Assembly (NCBI GenBank): GCA_026987995.1
Contig: JALSMC010000122.1
Coordinates: 1-18,035 of the forward strand
Direction of reading: 5' to 3'
Length of the DNA stretch: 18,035 nt
From: Sulfurimonas sp.
Lineage (GTDB): Bacteria; Campylobacterota; Campylobacteria; Campylobacterales; Sulfurimonadaceae
The notes beneath the pieces are model-generated. The model saw only the letters and a program-made list of their open reading frames with translations, was not told the origin of the DNA and ran no database searches. Made by a program: the position numbers and the translations under genes. Shown piece by piece: positions 6,981 to 13,871 of the stretch (positions within the stretch are counted from its first letter, which is position 1; each line of letters opens with the position of its first letter).

Positions 6981-7853
6981 TTACTCCTTAGGAAGTTTCT
7001 CTTTCATCATTTCTACTAAGTCTTCATCTAAATCGTCAATATTTGGTAAAACTATATTTGCTTTTAAGTAAAGGTTTCCACGAGTTTTTGTTTTTCTATT
7101 CATTGCACCCATCTCTTTTACACGAAAACGCTGACCATTTTTTGTGTTTTGTGGTACTTTGAGTTTTATCTCTTTTTCTAGTGTTTGTATAGCTATTTTT
7201 TCACCAAAGAGTGCTGCTGAGAGTGGCACATCAAAAGTTTTAACTAAGTCATCACCCTCTCTTTCATACTCTGGACTAGCCGCAACTGTAATTTTTAAGA
7301 ATAAGTCACCTACTCTACCACCCTGAGCATGACCTTTTCCTTTAACACGCATCTTTTCACCAGTGTTCACACCAGCAGGAATTTTGATGTCAAATCTATC
7401 ACCATTTACAGCAACAGAGTGACTCCCACCAAGGATAGAAACAACAAAAGGAATAGTAACATTAGTTTCCATGTCAAGGTTTACCTCTTGTTGGAATCCT
7501 CCGCCACCAAAACCACCACCGCCAAATGGATTTCCGCCACCGCCACCTTGAGAGAACATCTCACGAAGTATATCTTCCATACTTCCAGAACCTGCACCAC
7601 CGTGATTACGAGAAAAATCATGATAGTTTTGACCACCAAACATAGCATCACCCTGCATATCGTACTGCTGTTTTTTCTCTTTGTCACTTAGTATCTCATA
7701 CGCAGAGTTTATCTCTTTAAACTTCTCTTCTGCAGAGGGGTCTTTATTTACATCGGGGTGGTATTGACGTGCTAATTTTCTATATGCTTTTTTTATCTCT
7801 GATTCACTAGCACTCTCGTTAATTTCTAATGTTGTATACAATGATTTTGCCAT
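6981..7853 (-). CDS. cbpA: CbpA/DnaJ-type class B J-domain co-chaperone
   Basis: A 290-residue J-domain protein. The J domain spans about 4-68 with the HPD motif at 32-34 (YHPDVNKDP). A glycine/phenylalanine-rich linker lies at about 72-120, with runs such as GGGGFGGGGF, and two C-terminal substrate-binding beta domains occupy about 128-285. The four CxxCxGxG zinc repeats of canonical DnaJ are missing, which makes it class B (CbpA-like). It would stimulate DnaK ATPase and deliver clients. The ATG has GAAGGAAA upstream. It is the first gene of the cbpA-hspR operon and carries the HAIR-like operator in its promoter. Confidence 0.93.
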   Translation of the reverse strand: MAKSLYTTLEINESASESEIKKAYRKLARQYHPDVNKDPSAEEKFKEINSAYEILSDKEKKQQYDMQGDAMFGGQNYHDFSRNHGGAGSGSMEDILREMFSQGGGGGNPFGGGGFGGGGFQQEVNLDMETNVTIPFVVSILGGSHSVAVNGDRFDIKIPAGVNTGEKMRVKGKGHAQGGRVGDLFLKITVAASPEYEREGDDLVKTFDVPLSAALFGEKIAIQTLEKEIKLKVPQNTKNGQRFRVKEMGAMNRKTKTRGNLYLKANIVLPNIDDLDEDLVEMMKEKLPKE

Positions 7854-7897
7854 AACTATTTCCTTCTTTTTACATAATTGTTAAAATATTTTTTCAT

Positions 7898-7934
7898 TAG
7901 TGGAATTATATCACAAGAGTTGAGTCTATGTCAA
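7898..7934 (-). promoter_or_regulatory. Near-consensus sigma70 promoter of cbpA-hspR
   Basis: Read leftward, TTGACA (7934-7929) and TATAAT (7910-7905) are both perfect hexamers, separated by 18 bases, and the -10 is extended (TGATATAAT). The predicted start near 7898 gives a leader of about 45 bases to the cbpA ATG. Such a strong promoter is fitting for a gene held off by a repressor. Confidence 0.75.
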
Positions 7935-7943
7935 TCAACTCTT
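7915..7943. promoter_or_regulatory. HAIR-like HspR operator
   Basis: The HAIR consensus is CTTGAGT-N7-ACTCAAG. The sequence at 7919-7939 is GTTGAGT-N7-AATCAAC, matching 11 of 14 half-site positions at the exact spacing. It sits within a larger perfect inverted repeat, AAGAGTTGA (7915-7923) and TCAACTCTT (7935-7943). It covers the -35 and spacer of the cbpA promoter, where bound HspR would block RNA polymerase. Confidence 0.7.
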
Positions 7944-7967
7944 AATTTTTTTAAAGCTTTAACTTTA

Positions 7968-9026
7968 CTATTCTCCTACATGCCTACTATCTCTAGGTGG
8001 ATAAGCCTTGTAAAAGAAAAACATTGCTTTTCGTTTATTCTTTGCTCTCCCTCTTCCTTGATCATAACAAATCCCTAATTCATAACACTGTTTTAGATTA
8101 TTTTCTTCACAGCCTTTTGAGTATATATCTGCTGCCATTGAGAAGTATTTTTTTGACTTATAATCACTAGGCGTTACCTTAAATCCTCTATCGTCCTGTC
8201 CAAATAAATATGCACGTCCAAGTCCATTACATCCTCTAACATCCCCTTTAAGACATTGCTCTTTCATATACTCTAAGCCAACACTCTTTGCAAGCTTATT
8301 TGAGGCCTTGTAAAGCTTTCCATCTTTTCCTTTAGCAATCACTATAATCTCGCTATGCTCTTTGAGTCTTACTTTAAAACTATAATTAGTAATAGATTGA
8401 GGGGTAGTACTAATTATTGCCACTACTACATGAGGATTCTTAGTAGCAAAAACTATAAATGACTCAATTGGAAGATTACCTTTAATCTCAAAAGGTACAG
8501 CAGACCCATTTGGAGGAAAGTTAGGTGTAAAAATTTGTAAAGACCCTATGGTAGAATACTCATGAGATTCATATAGAGCATCAAGTACTTCATGTACACT
8601 ATGCATTTTCCATATTTTAGGATGATTTTCTCTGTAGTTATGTACTTTATAAGCAGTCAGATTCACTGCTTTTTTAGTATTTATCCCTTTGCTACTTTTT
8701 ATTTTACACATTGATTTTTCAACAATACCATTACTATATTTTACCCTTAGAGAAAGGGTATCACTCATACCCATATACTTATATTTTAATCTAAATACTG
8801 GGTTAAAGCTAAAATTAGTACTACTACTAAGATCGTAAACAATATTATTAGCTTCTGTAACTAAAATATGTGTTAGAAAATTTTCATCTATTTGACGTCT
8901 ATTACCTGGACTTTTTATAATCATTTTAACATTTACGACATCAGCCTTTTGTTTAACTTTTATTTTTGTCTTTTCTAGTGCAAGGAGTGCTGTTATAAGT
9001 AGGTATATTATTAGTATATATTTCAT
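7968..9026 (-). CDS. Periplasmic SoxZ-like/SoxY-like fusion with C-terminal Sel1 (Hcp-type) repeats
   Basis: A 352-residue predicted periplasmic protein. Residues 1-16 are a Sec signal peptide (MKYILIIYLLITALLA). Residues about 19-110 resemble SoxZ: KIKVKQKADVVNVKMIIKSP start, an R-rich turn, a FSFNP strand and a TLSLRVKYSNG strand. Residues about 145-250 resemble SoxY: AVPFEIKGNLPIESFIVFA, then KNPHVVVAIISTTP, then RLKEHSEIIVIAKGKDGKLY. The SoxY C-terminal GGCGG carrier cysteine is absent; the chain continues into Sel1-like repeats (about 252-345) with cysteines spaced C-x7-C (C258/C266, C306/C314), as in Helicobacter cysteine-rich proteins. The domain calls are by eye. SoxYZ normally carries sulfur intermediates in thiosulfate oxidation, so without the arm this is more likely a sulfur-related binding or scaffold protein. 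No SD precedes the ATG. Confidence 0.7.
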   Translation of the reverse strand: MKYILIIYLLITALLALEKTKIKVKQKADVVNVKMIIKSPGNRRQIDENFLTHILVTEANNIVYDLSSSTNFSFNPVFRLKYKYMGMSDTLSLRVKYSNGIVEKSMCKIKSSKGINTKKAVNLTAYKVHNYRENHPKIWKMHSVHEVLDALYESHEYSTIGSLQIFTPNFPPNGSAVPFEIKGNLPIESFIVFATKNPHVVVAIISTTPQSITNYSFKVRLKEHSEIIVIAKGKDGKLYKASNKLAKSVGLEYMKEQCLKGDVRGCNGLGRAYLFGQDDRGFKVTPSDYKSKKYFSMAADIYSKGCEENNLKQCYELGICYDQGRGRAKNKRKAMFFFYKAYPPRDSRHVGE

Positions 9027-9037
9027 AAAATATTATA
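9026..9037 (-). promoter_or_regulatory. -10 element immediately before the SoxZY-Sel1 gene
   Basis: Read leftward, a consensus TATAAT (9037-9032) ends only five bases before the ATG at 9026. A start six or seven bases downstream of it would fall on the ATG itself, implying a leaderless transcript. Confidence 0.4.
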
Positions 9038-9067
9038 TCTTAATGTGAGTGATTATTGAGGGCGAAT

Positions 9068-9099
9068 ATAGAGAGTTACAAATATCTTGTAATCTCTAT
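9068..9099 (-). terminator. Long imperfect hairpin downstream of purH
   Basis: ATAGAGA-G-TTACAA (9068-9081) pairs with TTGTAA-TCTCTAT (9087-9099): 13 base pairs with one bulged G and a five-base loop, starting 17 bases after the purH stop. No T-run follows on the leftward strand, so it is at best a non-canonical terminator. It also lies just upstream of the SoxZY-Sel1 promoter. Confidence 0.4.
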
Positions 9100-9115
9100 A
9101 AATATTTTGTTATTA

Positions 9116-10654
9116 TTAATGTAAAAAGTGGCGAATTTCTGAAAAGTACAGTGACATTCCAAATTCGTTAGCTGCATCAATAATCTCTTGATCACGGATA
9201 CTTCCACCAGGCTCGATTATATTTTTCACTCCAGCCTCAGCTGCTGCATCGATACTATCACGGAATGGGAAAAATGCTTCAGATGCAAGTGCTGCACCTT
9301 TGACATCAAGACCCATATCTTTTGCTTTTTTCAAAGCACACTGAGCAGCGTCAACGCGAGATGTCATACCCATACCAACAGCTACCATGGCAGAGTTTTT
9401 AACATATACAACACAGTTAGATTTTGTAAGTGATGCAATTTTGTATGCTATTTCCATATCTTTCATATCTTGTGCTTTTGCTGCTATTTTACTTACTAAC
9501 TTAGCATTTTTTACTTCATCTTTACCAACCATGTCAGCATCTTGAAATACAAATCCACCATCAACATGTTTGAAGTCTTTTTTGTCGTTTGCTAGTAGAA
9601 GATTATCTGCACCCATCTCAAAAAGTTTGATGCGTTTTTTCTTAGCAAAAATCTCTTGAGCTTCAGGAGTGATACGACCAGCGATAACTACCTCTAAAAA
9701 AATCTCATTCATTTTCTCAGCAAGCTCGGCATTTACAGTACCGTTAACAGCTACTACACCACCAAACGCGGATACAGGGTCACATTTAAGAGCTTCTGTG
9801 TAAGCTTCTAAAAGTGTGTCTTTAATAGCAACACCACAAGGGTTTCCATGTTTAGAGATACAAACAACATTTTCTTCACCAAAACCAGCGGCAATTTTAA
9901 CAGCACCGTTAAGATCATTTAAGTTGTTAAAACTCGCTTCACCTTTAAGTGTTGTGAAGTTGTTTGTAAAGTGATTGTCAAACTCGTAAAGAGCCCCTTT
10001 TTGGTGTGGGTTTTCACCATAACGAGTATCCATTACTTTATTTCCAACAACAAACTGTTTTTCACCAAAACCTTCGTTAAAACGCTCGTTCATATAGTTT
10101 GCTATCATAGAGTCATAAGCTGCTGTATGCTCATATGCTTTTATCATATAACCACGACGGAAATCTTTAGTGTTTTTTTCATTCTCTATCGCGTCTATTA
10201 CTTCAGCATAATCTTCTACATTTGTAACAATGATAACTGCATCAAAGTTTTTTGCCGCAGAGCGAACCATAGCCGGTCCACCGATGTCAATGTTCTCGAT
10301 AATCTCATCAAAATCATCGGTTTTTTCAATAGTCTCTTTAAATGGATAAAGGTTTACACATACAAGGTCAATAGACTCAACACCTAACTCTTTTGCTTGG
10401 TCTAAGTGACTTTGCTTATCACGACGATGTAAGATACCACCATGAACATAAGGGTTAAGAGTCTTAACACGCCCTTCAAAACACTCAGGAAACTTTGTAA
10501 CTTCATCAATTTCAATAGCAGCGATGCCCGATTCAACTAACTTCTTAAAAGTTCCACCAGTTGAGATAATCTCATAACCGTTTTTTACTAAAGAGTTACA
10601 AAACTCAACTATCCCTACTTTATCACTTACACTTACTAATGCTCTTTTTGCCAA
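9116..10654 (-). CDS. purH: Bifunctional AICAR formyltransferase / IMP cyclohydrolase PurH
   Basis: A 512-residue enzyme of normal PurH length that catalyses the last two steps of IMP synthesis in the cytosol. The N-terminal MGS-like cyclohydrolase domain shows STGGT (31-35), [15 protein letters not shown] (61-75) and [12 protein letters not shown] (125-136). The formyltransferase domain shows RYGENPHQ (211-218), the catalytic K268-H269 pair in [10 protein letters not shown], and the C-terminal [20 protein letters not shown] segment. The start is TTG at 10654: it opens the conserved [11 protein letters not shown] sequence and has AAGGA six bases upstream, whereas the nearby ATG at 10659 is out of frame. 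It has its own -10 (TATAAT, 10706-10701) and appears monocistronic. Confidence 0.96.
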   Translation of the reverse strand: MAKRALVSVSDKVGIVEFCNSLVKNGYEIISTGGTFKKLVESGIAAIEIDEVTKFPECFEGRVKTLNPYVHGGILHRRDKQSHLDQAKELGVESIDLVCVNLYPFKETIEKTDDFDEIIENIDIGGPAMVRSAAKNFDAVIIVTNVEDYAEVIDAIENEKNTKDFRRGYMIKAYEHTAAYDSMIANYMNERFNEGFGEKQFVVGNKVMDTRYGENPHQKGALYEFDNHFTNNFTTLKGEASFNNLNDLNGAVKIAAGFGEENVVCISKHGNPCGVAIKDTLLEAYTEALKCDPVSAFGGVVAVNGTVNAELAEKMNEIFLEVVIAGRITPEAQEIFAKKKRIKLFEMGADNLLLANDKKDFKHVDGGFVFQDADMVGKDEVKNAKLVSKIAAKAQDMKDMEIAYKIASLTKSNCVVYVKNSAMVAVGMGMTSRVDAAQCALKKAKDMGLDVKGAALASEAFFPFRDSIDAAAEAGVKNIIEPGGSIRDQEIIDAANEFGMSLYFSEIRHFLH

Positions 10655-10660
10655 AACATT

Positions 10661-10665
10661 TCCTT
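10661..10665 (-). promoter_or_regulatory. Ribosome binding site fixing the TTG start of purH
   Basis: AAGGA lies six bases before TTG at 10654. An ATG (10659-10657) in the spacer is out of frame and too close to the site, so the weak TTG is the real initiator. Confidence 0.65.
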
Positions 10666-10693
10666 TAGAAAATTAATTGTGCAATTTTATCTA

Positions 10694-10706
10694 AAAAGAG
10701 ATTATA
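10694..10706 (-). promoter_or_regulatory. -10 element for purH
   Basis: A consensus TATAAT (10706-10701, leftward) lies just after the mnmH terminator-like hairpin. The predicted start near 10694 gives a leader of about 40 bases to the TTG start. Confidence 0.5.
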
Positions 10707-10713
10707 TTTTGAT

Positions 10714-10738
10714 GAAAACAGCTTCTTTTTAAGAAGCT
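10714..10738 (-). terminator. Terminator-like hairpin overlapping the mnmH stop
   Basis: Read leftward, AGCTTCTT (10738-10731), loop AAA, AAGAAGCT (10727-10720) form a perfect 8-bp stem followed by GTTTTC. The TAA of mnmH lies in the stem and loop, so the coding sequence supplies half of the terminator. Confidence 0.55.
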
Positions 10739-11823
10739 CTTTTTTCTAAAAACTTTAGTATTTCTTCTTCACTTCCTTTAAATAAAAGAGGTATTGTTGT
10801 TTTTTCTATTTGAAACTGATACATAGGGTCATAATACTTCTCTAATAACTCGTGTATAAACTTCTTATAAAGTTGCTCTTTTAAAGTCTTGTCTGATGTA
10901 TTGCTAGCCTCTGTAAAAATCACCTCTATATTAGTATAGTTTTCACTCCCTAAACGTTTTTTTATCTTAGATAAACTTTTAGAAATATCTTCAACCCACT
11001 TTTTTACACCCTCATCCGAATATGTCAAGACATAATCCTCTTGTGCTTTGACTACATACTCATCATAACTCACATCAATTCTCTCAGAGATTGGTCTCTC
11101 TAAAATAATCATCTCACCATCCATAAGATTTTCATATACCTCTTTAGGCATAAAAGCTCGACCGATATTATGACTCTCATGTTCGATAAGAATTTCTTTA
11201 TACTTTTTATCTTCAGCTTGAATCAGTGCATAGGCTAAATTATTTTCAAAGTTGATTTGTGTGGGCTGGATTGAAACATTATTCCCAAAAGAAGAGCCTT
11301 TATGGTTTGCAATTCCTTCTAAGTCTATAGAATTTTGTATCTTGTTTAAAAGAATTGTTTTACCTGAACCTGTATACCCACCGATGATGATTGTTTTAGT
11401 CTCTTTAGATATACGAAGGGATTCATCCATCAAAAAAGTACGAAAAGCTTTATAGCCACCTTTTAGACGTACTATATCTCGACCTGCTTCTTTGAGCCAA
11501 GACTGAGCAATATCTGAACGCTGTCCTCCACGAAAACAGTAAAGCAGTGCATTTGGGTGCTCTGCTAGATAAGCTAACCACTGTTTTACTCTCTCCTCTT
11601 TTCCCTCTTCTTTTATAAGCTCTTCTGCTAAGGCAATAGCAGCTGTGTTCCCATTTTTTTTATACTCAGTTCCTACTAAATGGCGTTCTTCGTCGTTAAG
11701 TATAGGAAAGTTACTCGCGTTTTCAAATGCCCCTTTAGTAAACTCCACTTCAGCTCGTACATCAAGTAAATCTGTGCTATTTAAAACAATAGAGCGAAAA
11801 TCCTCTGTAAGTAAGTCTGACAC
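10729..11823 (-). CDS. mnmH: tRNA 2-selenouridine synthase MnmH (SelU)
   Basis: A 364-residue protein with the two-domain MnmH layout. The N-terminal rhodanese-like domain (about 1-130) contains LLDVRAEVEF and the catalytic cysteine C96 in LLYCFRGGQRSDI. A P-loop domain follows with Walker A GGYTGSGKT (148-156). MnmH uses selenophosphate, via a geranylated intermediate, to turn 2-thiouridine into 2-selenouridine at the wobble position of Lys, Glu and Gln tRNAs. The start is GTG at 11823, overlapping the selD stop (TAGTG). This couples it to the gene that makes its selenium donor. A terminator-like hairpin begins in its last codons. Confidence 0.95.
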   Translation of the reverse strand: MSDLLTEDFRSIVLNSTDLLDVRAEVEFTKGAFENASNFPILNDEERHLVGTEYKKNGNTAAIALAEELIKEEGKEERVKQWLAYLAEHPNALLYCFRGGQRSDIAQSWLKEAGRDIVRLKGGYKAFRTFLMDESLRISKETKTIIIGGYTGSGKTILLNKIQNSIDLEGIANHKGSSFGNNVSIQPTQINFENNLAYALIQAEDKKYKEILIEHESHNIGRAFMPKEVYENLMDGEMIILERPISERIDVSYDEYVVKAQEDYVLTYSDEGVKKWVEDISKSLSKIKKRLGSENYTNIEVIFTEASNTSDKTLKEQLYKKFIHELLEKYYDPMYQFQIEKTTIPLLFKGSEEEILKFLEKRAS

Positions 11824-12854
11824 TAGATAACTTCTACTAGTTTGTCGCCACTTACAACAGTTTTCCCAATAGGTTTTAGGTCAAGTCCTGCTTCTTTTGT
11901 AATTGATAAAAACTCTTCTAAACTCTCATCACTCACAACACAAAGAAGTCCACCCGAAGTTTGTGCATCACAGAGTATGTCTTGTTGTTCTGGCGTTAGA
12001 GTGCCTATCTTATGTCCGTAACTCTCAAAGTTTCTCTTCGTTCCTCCAGGAACACAACCCATCTCCCAGTATTTTTTGACATTTTTAAGAGTTGGTACTT
12101 TGTCATATTCTATAACAGCACTAATACTACTCCCCTCACATATCTCACTCAAATGCCCAAGCAGACCAAAACCTGTCACATCAGTCACGGCTTCTACACC
12201 TGAGAGTTTTGATATCTCTTGACCAACCTTGTTTAACTCACACATAGCTTCTACAGCTACATCGATGTCACCATCAGCTATCACTTTATTTTTTTGTGCC
12301 GTTGTGAGTATGCCGATACCGAGTGCTTTGGTCAAAAAGAGAGAACATCCAGCTTTTGCTGTGTCGTTGCGTTTGAGGTTTTTATTATCTACCATACCTG
12401 TTACTGCAAGCCCAAAGATAGGCTCAGGAGAGTCTATACTATGACCACCAGCAAGAGGTATCCCCGCTTCTTCACATACAGAGCGACCACCATCTATCAC
12501 TTCTCTTGCAACATCTGCATCTAGCTTATTTATCGGCCAACCAAAAATAGCAATGGCCATAAGAGGTTTTCCACCCATGGCATAGATGTCACTGATGGCG
12601 TTTGTAGCGGCGATGCGACCAAAAGTAAAAGGATCATCCACTATAGGCATAAAAAAGTCAGTAGTACTCAGAACTGAAGTACCATTACCAAGGTCAAATG
12701 CAGCTGCATCATCTTTTGAGCTATTTCCTACAAGAAGGTCAGGAAAAGGGGAACTTATTTGCTTAGTTTTTAAGATGGAGTCGAGTAGTTTTGGTGATAT
12801 TTTACAACCACATCCAGCGCCATGTGAGTATTGTGTTAGTTTTATATCTTTCAT
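11823..12854 (-). CDS. selD: Selenophosphate synthase SelD
   Basis: A 343-residue enzyme very close in pattern to E. coli SelD. It makes selenophosphate from selenide and ATP, the donor for selenouridine and selenocysteine. The active-site loop is [14 protein letters not shown] with C15 (equivalent to E. coli C17) and K18 (E. coli K20). C15 is encoded by TGT, so this is the Cys form and not a selenoprotein. Other signatures are [38 protein letters not shown] and [10 protein letters not shown]. The reading frame stays open 46 codons further upstream, into pfkA on the other strand. ATG at 12854 is chosen because it gives the family N-terminus and has GAGGA 11 bases upstream. It forms an operon with mnmH. 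Confidence 0.96.
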   Translation of the reverse strand: MKDIKLTQYSHGAGCGCKISPKLLDSILKTKQISSPFPDLLVGNSSKDDAAAFDLGNGTSVLSTTDFFMPIVDDPFTFGRIAATNAISDIYAMGGKPLMAIAIFGWPINKLDADVAREVIDGGRSVCEEAGIPLAGGHSIDSPEPIFGLAVTGMVDNKNLKRNDTAKAGCSLFLTKALGIGILTTAQKNKVIADGDIDVAVEAMCELNKVGQEISKLSGVEAVTDVTGFGLLGHLSEICEGSSISAVIEYDKVPTLKNVKKYWEMGCVPGGTKRNFESYGHKIGTLTPEQQDILCDAQTSGGLLCVVSDESLEEFLSITKEAGLDLKPIGKTVVSGDKLVEVI

Positions 12855-12880
12855 AATGTATAATATCCTCAAATAATTTG

Positions 12881-12893
12881 TATAATGATATCC
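12881..12893 (+). promoter_or_regulatory. -10 element for pfkA in the short selD-pfkA divergent region
   Basis: A consensus TATAAT (12881-12886) predicts a start near 12893 and a leader of about 17 bases carrying AAGGA. The divergent gap is only 55 bases, so the opposite selD promoter must lie within or across the same bases. Confidence 0.45.
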
Positions 12894-12909
12894 AAATATA
12901 AGGAAAACC

Positions 12910-13860
12910 ATGAAGAACATAGCTATTTTATGCTCAGGGGGTGATGTTTCAGGAATGAATCCTGCCCTAAAGAGATTTGTTGAGTACACCAAAGAGAAAG
13001 GGCTAACACCATTTTTTATTTATGATGGTTATGAAGGTTTAATTGATAATAATATAAAAGAAGCATCGTACTCTGATGTATCAGGAATTATAAACCGTGG
13101 AGGAACTAAGATAGGGAGTGCCCGCAGTAAACGCTTTATGCAAAAGAAATATAGAAAAATTGCCAAAGAAAATCTTAATACTTTAGCAATTGATCTGCTC
13201 ATGGTTTTGGGTGGTGATGGTTCATTTCGTGGACTGGACACTTTTTATAAAGAGCATAAGGTTAAGTTTTGTGGAATTCCTTCTACTATAGATAATGACA
13301 TCAATGGTACTGATTATTGCCTTGGTATTGATACTTCTCTTAACATCATCAAAACTTCCATTGATGCTATTCGCGACACGGCATCTTCTTTCTCTCGTGC
13401 ATTTGTTATTGAAACCATGGGAAGAGATTGTGGCTATTTGGCACTCATAACACATCTAACTTCTGGCTCTGAACTCTGCTTAATACCTGAAAAAGAGTAT
13501 AACCTTAAGAGTTATGAAAATAAATTTAAAACAGAGGTAGCAAATGGTCGTAGGTACTTTATAGCTATAGTTTCAGAAGGCATACGACAGGATTCGCAAG
13601 AGATAGCCGACTGGTTTGAAGAAAAAGTTGGGATAGAATCTAGAGTAAGTGTTCTTGGACATATCCAACGCGGTGGTAATCCAACTGTAAAAGATAGACT
13701 CATGGCCTATAAGTTTGTTACACATGCTGTAGATGCACTACTTGATGGAAAAGAAGAGTCTGTTATATGCTATGACAGGTTTGGGTTTAATTTTAAAGGG
13801 ATTGAGGAAGTTACATCAAAGACAAAAGAACTCGACAGAGAACTTTTGTCCTACTTATAA
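12910..13860 (+). CDS. pfkA: ATP-type 6-phosphofructokinase
   Basis: A 316-residue protein of the usual bacterial PfkA length, phosphorylating fructose 6-phosphate in the committed step of glycolysis. Motifs in order are [10 protein letters not shown] (8-17), GGDGSFRG (101-108), [10 protein letters not shown] (126-135) with catalytic base D128, [11 protein letters not shown] (168-178) and [14 protein letters not shown] (250-263). The glycine in GGDGS at the position that is Asp in pyrophosphate-dependent enzymes indicates ATP use. The ATG has AAGGA closely upstream. It is divergent from selD and its stop lies 11 bases from the convergent purL stop. C. jejuni and H. pylori lack this enzyme, so it marks a lineage able to run the upper glycolytic pathway forward. 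Confidence 0.94.
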   Translation: MKNIAILCSGGDVSGMNPALKRFVEYTKEKGLTPFFIYDGYEGLIDNNIKEASYSDVSGIINRGGTKIGSARSKRFMQKKYRKIAKENLNTLAIDLLMVLGGDGSFRGLDTFYKEHKVKFCGIPSTIDNDINGTDYCLGIDTSLNIIKTSIDAIRDTASSFSRAFVIETMGRDCGYLALITHLTSGSELCLIPEKEYNLKSYENKFKTEVANGRRYFIAIVSEGIRQDSQEIADWFEEKVGIESRVSVLGHIQRGGNPTVKDRLMAYKFVTHAVDALLDGKEESVICYDRFGFNFKGIEEVTSKTKELDRELLSYL

Positions 13861-13871
13861 AAAAAAACTAT

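Noticed and set aside
7490-7560. Repetitive CCACCGCC-type tract as a DNA repeat array
   Set aside because: It encodes the Gly/Phe-rich linker of the J-domain protein; the repetition is explained by protein composition.
7329-7691. Open frame of 120 codons on the plus strand opposite cbpA
   Set aside because: It is a shadow of the Gly-rich coding sequence of cbpA, with no start signal and a composition typical of antisense frames.
7915-7950. Inverted repeat plus T-run read as a rho-independent terminator on the plus strand
   Set aside because: Both flanking genes read leftward, so no rightward transcript needs ending here. The repeat fits a HAIR operator within the cbpA promoter.
12855-12992. 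46-residue N-terminal extension of SelD
   Set aside because: It overlaps pfkA on the opposite strand, and the family N-terminus ([14 protein letters not shown]) begins right after ATG 12854, so the extension is only an open frame.
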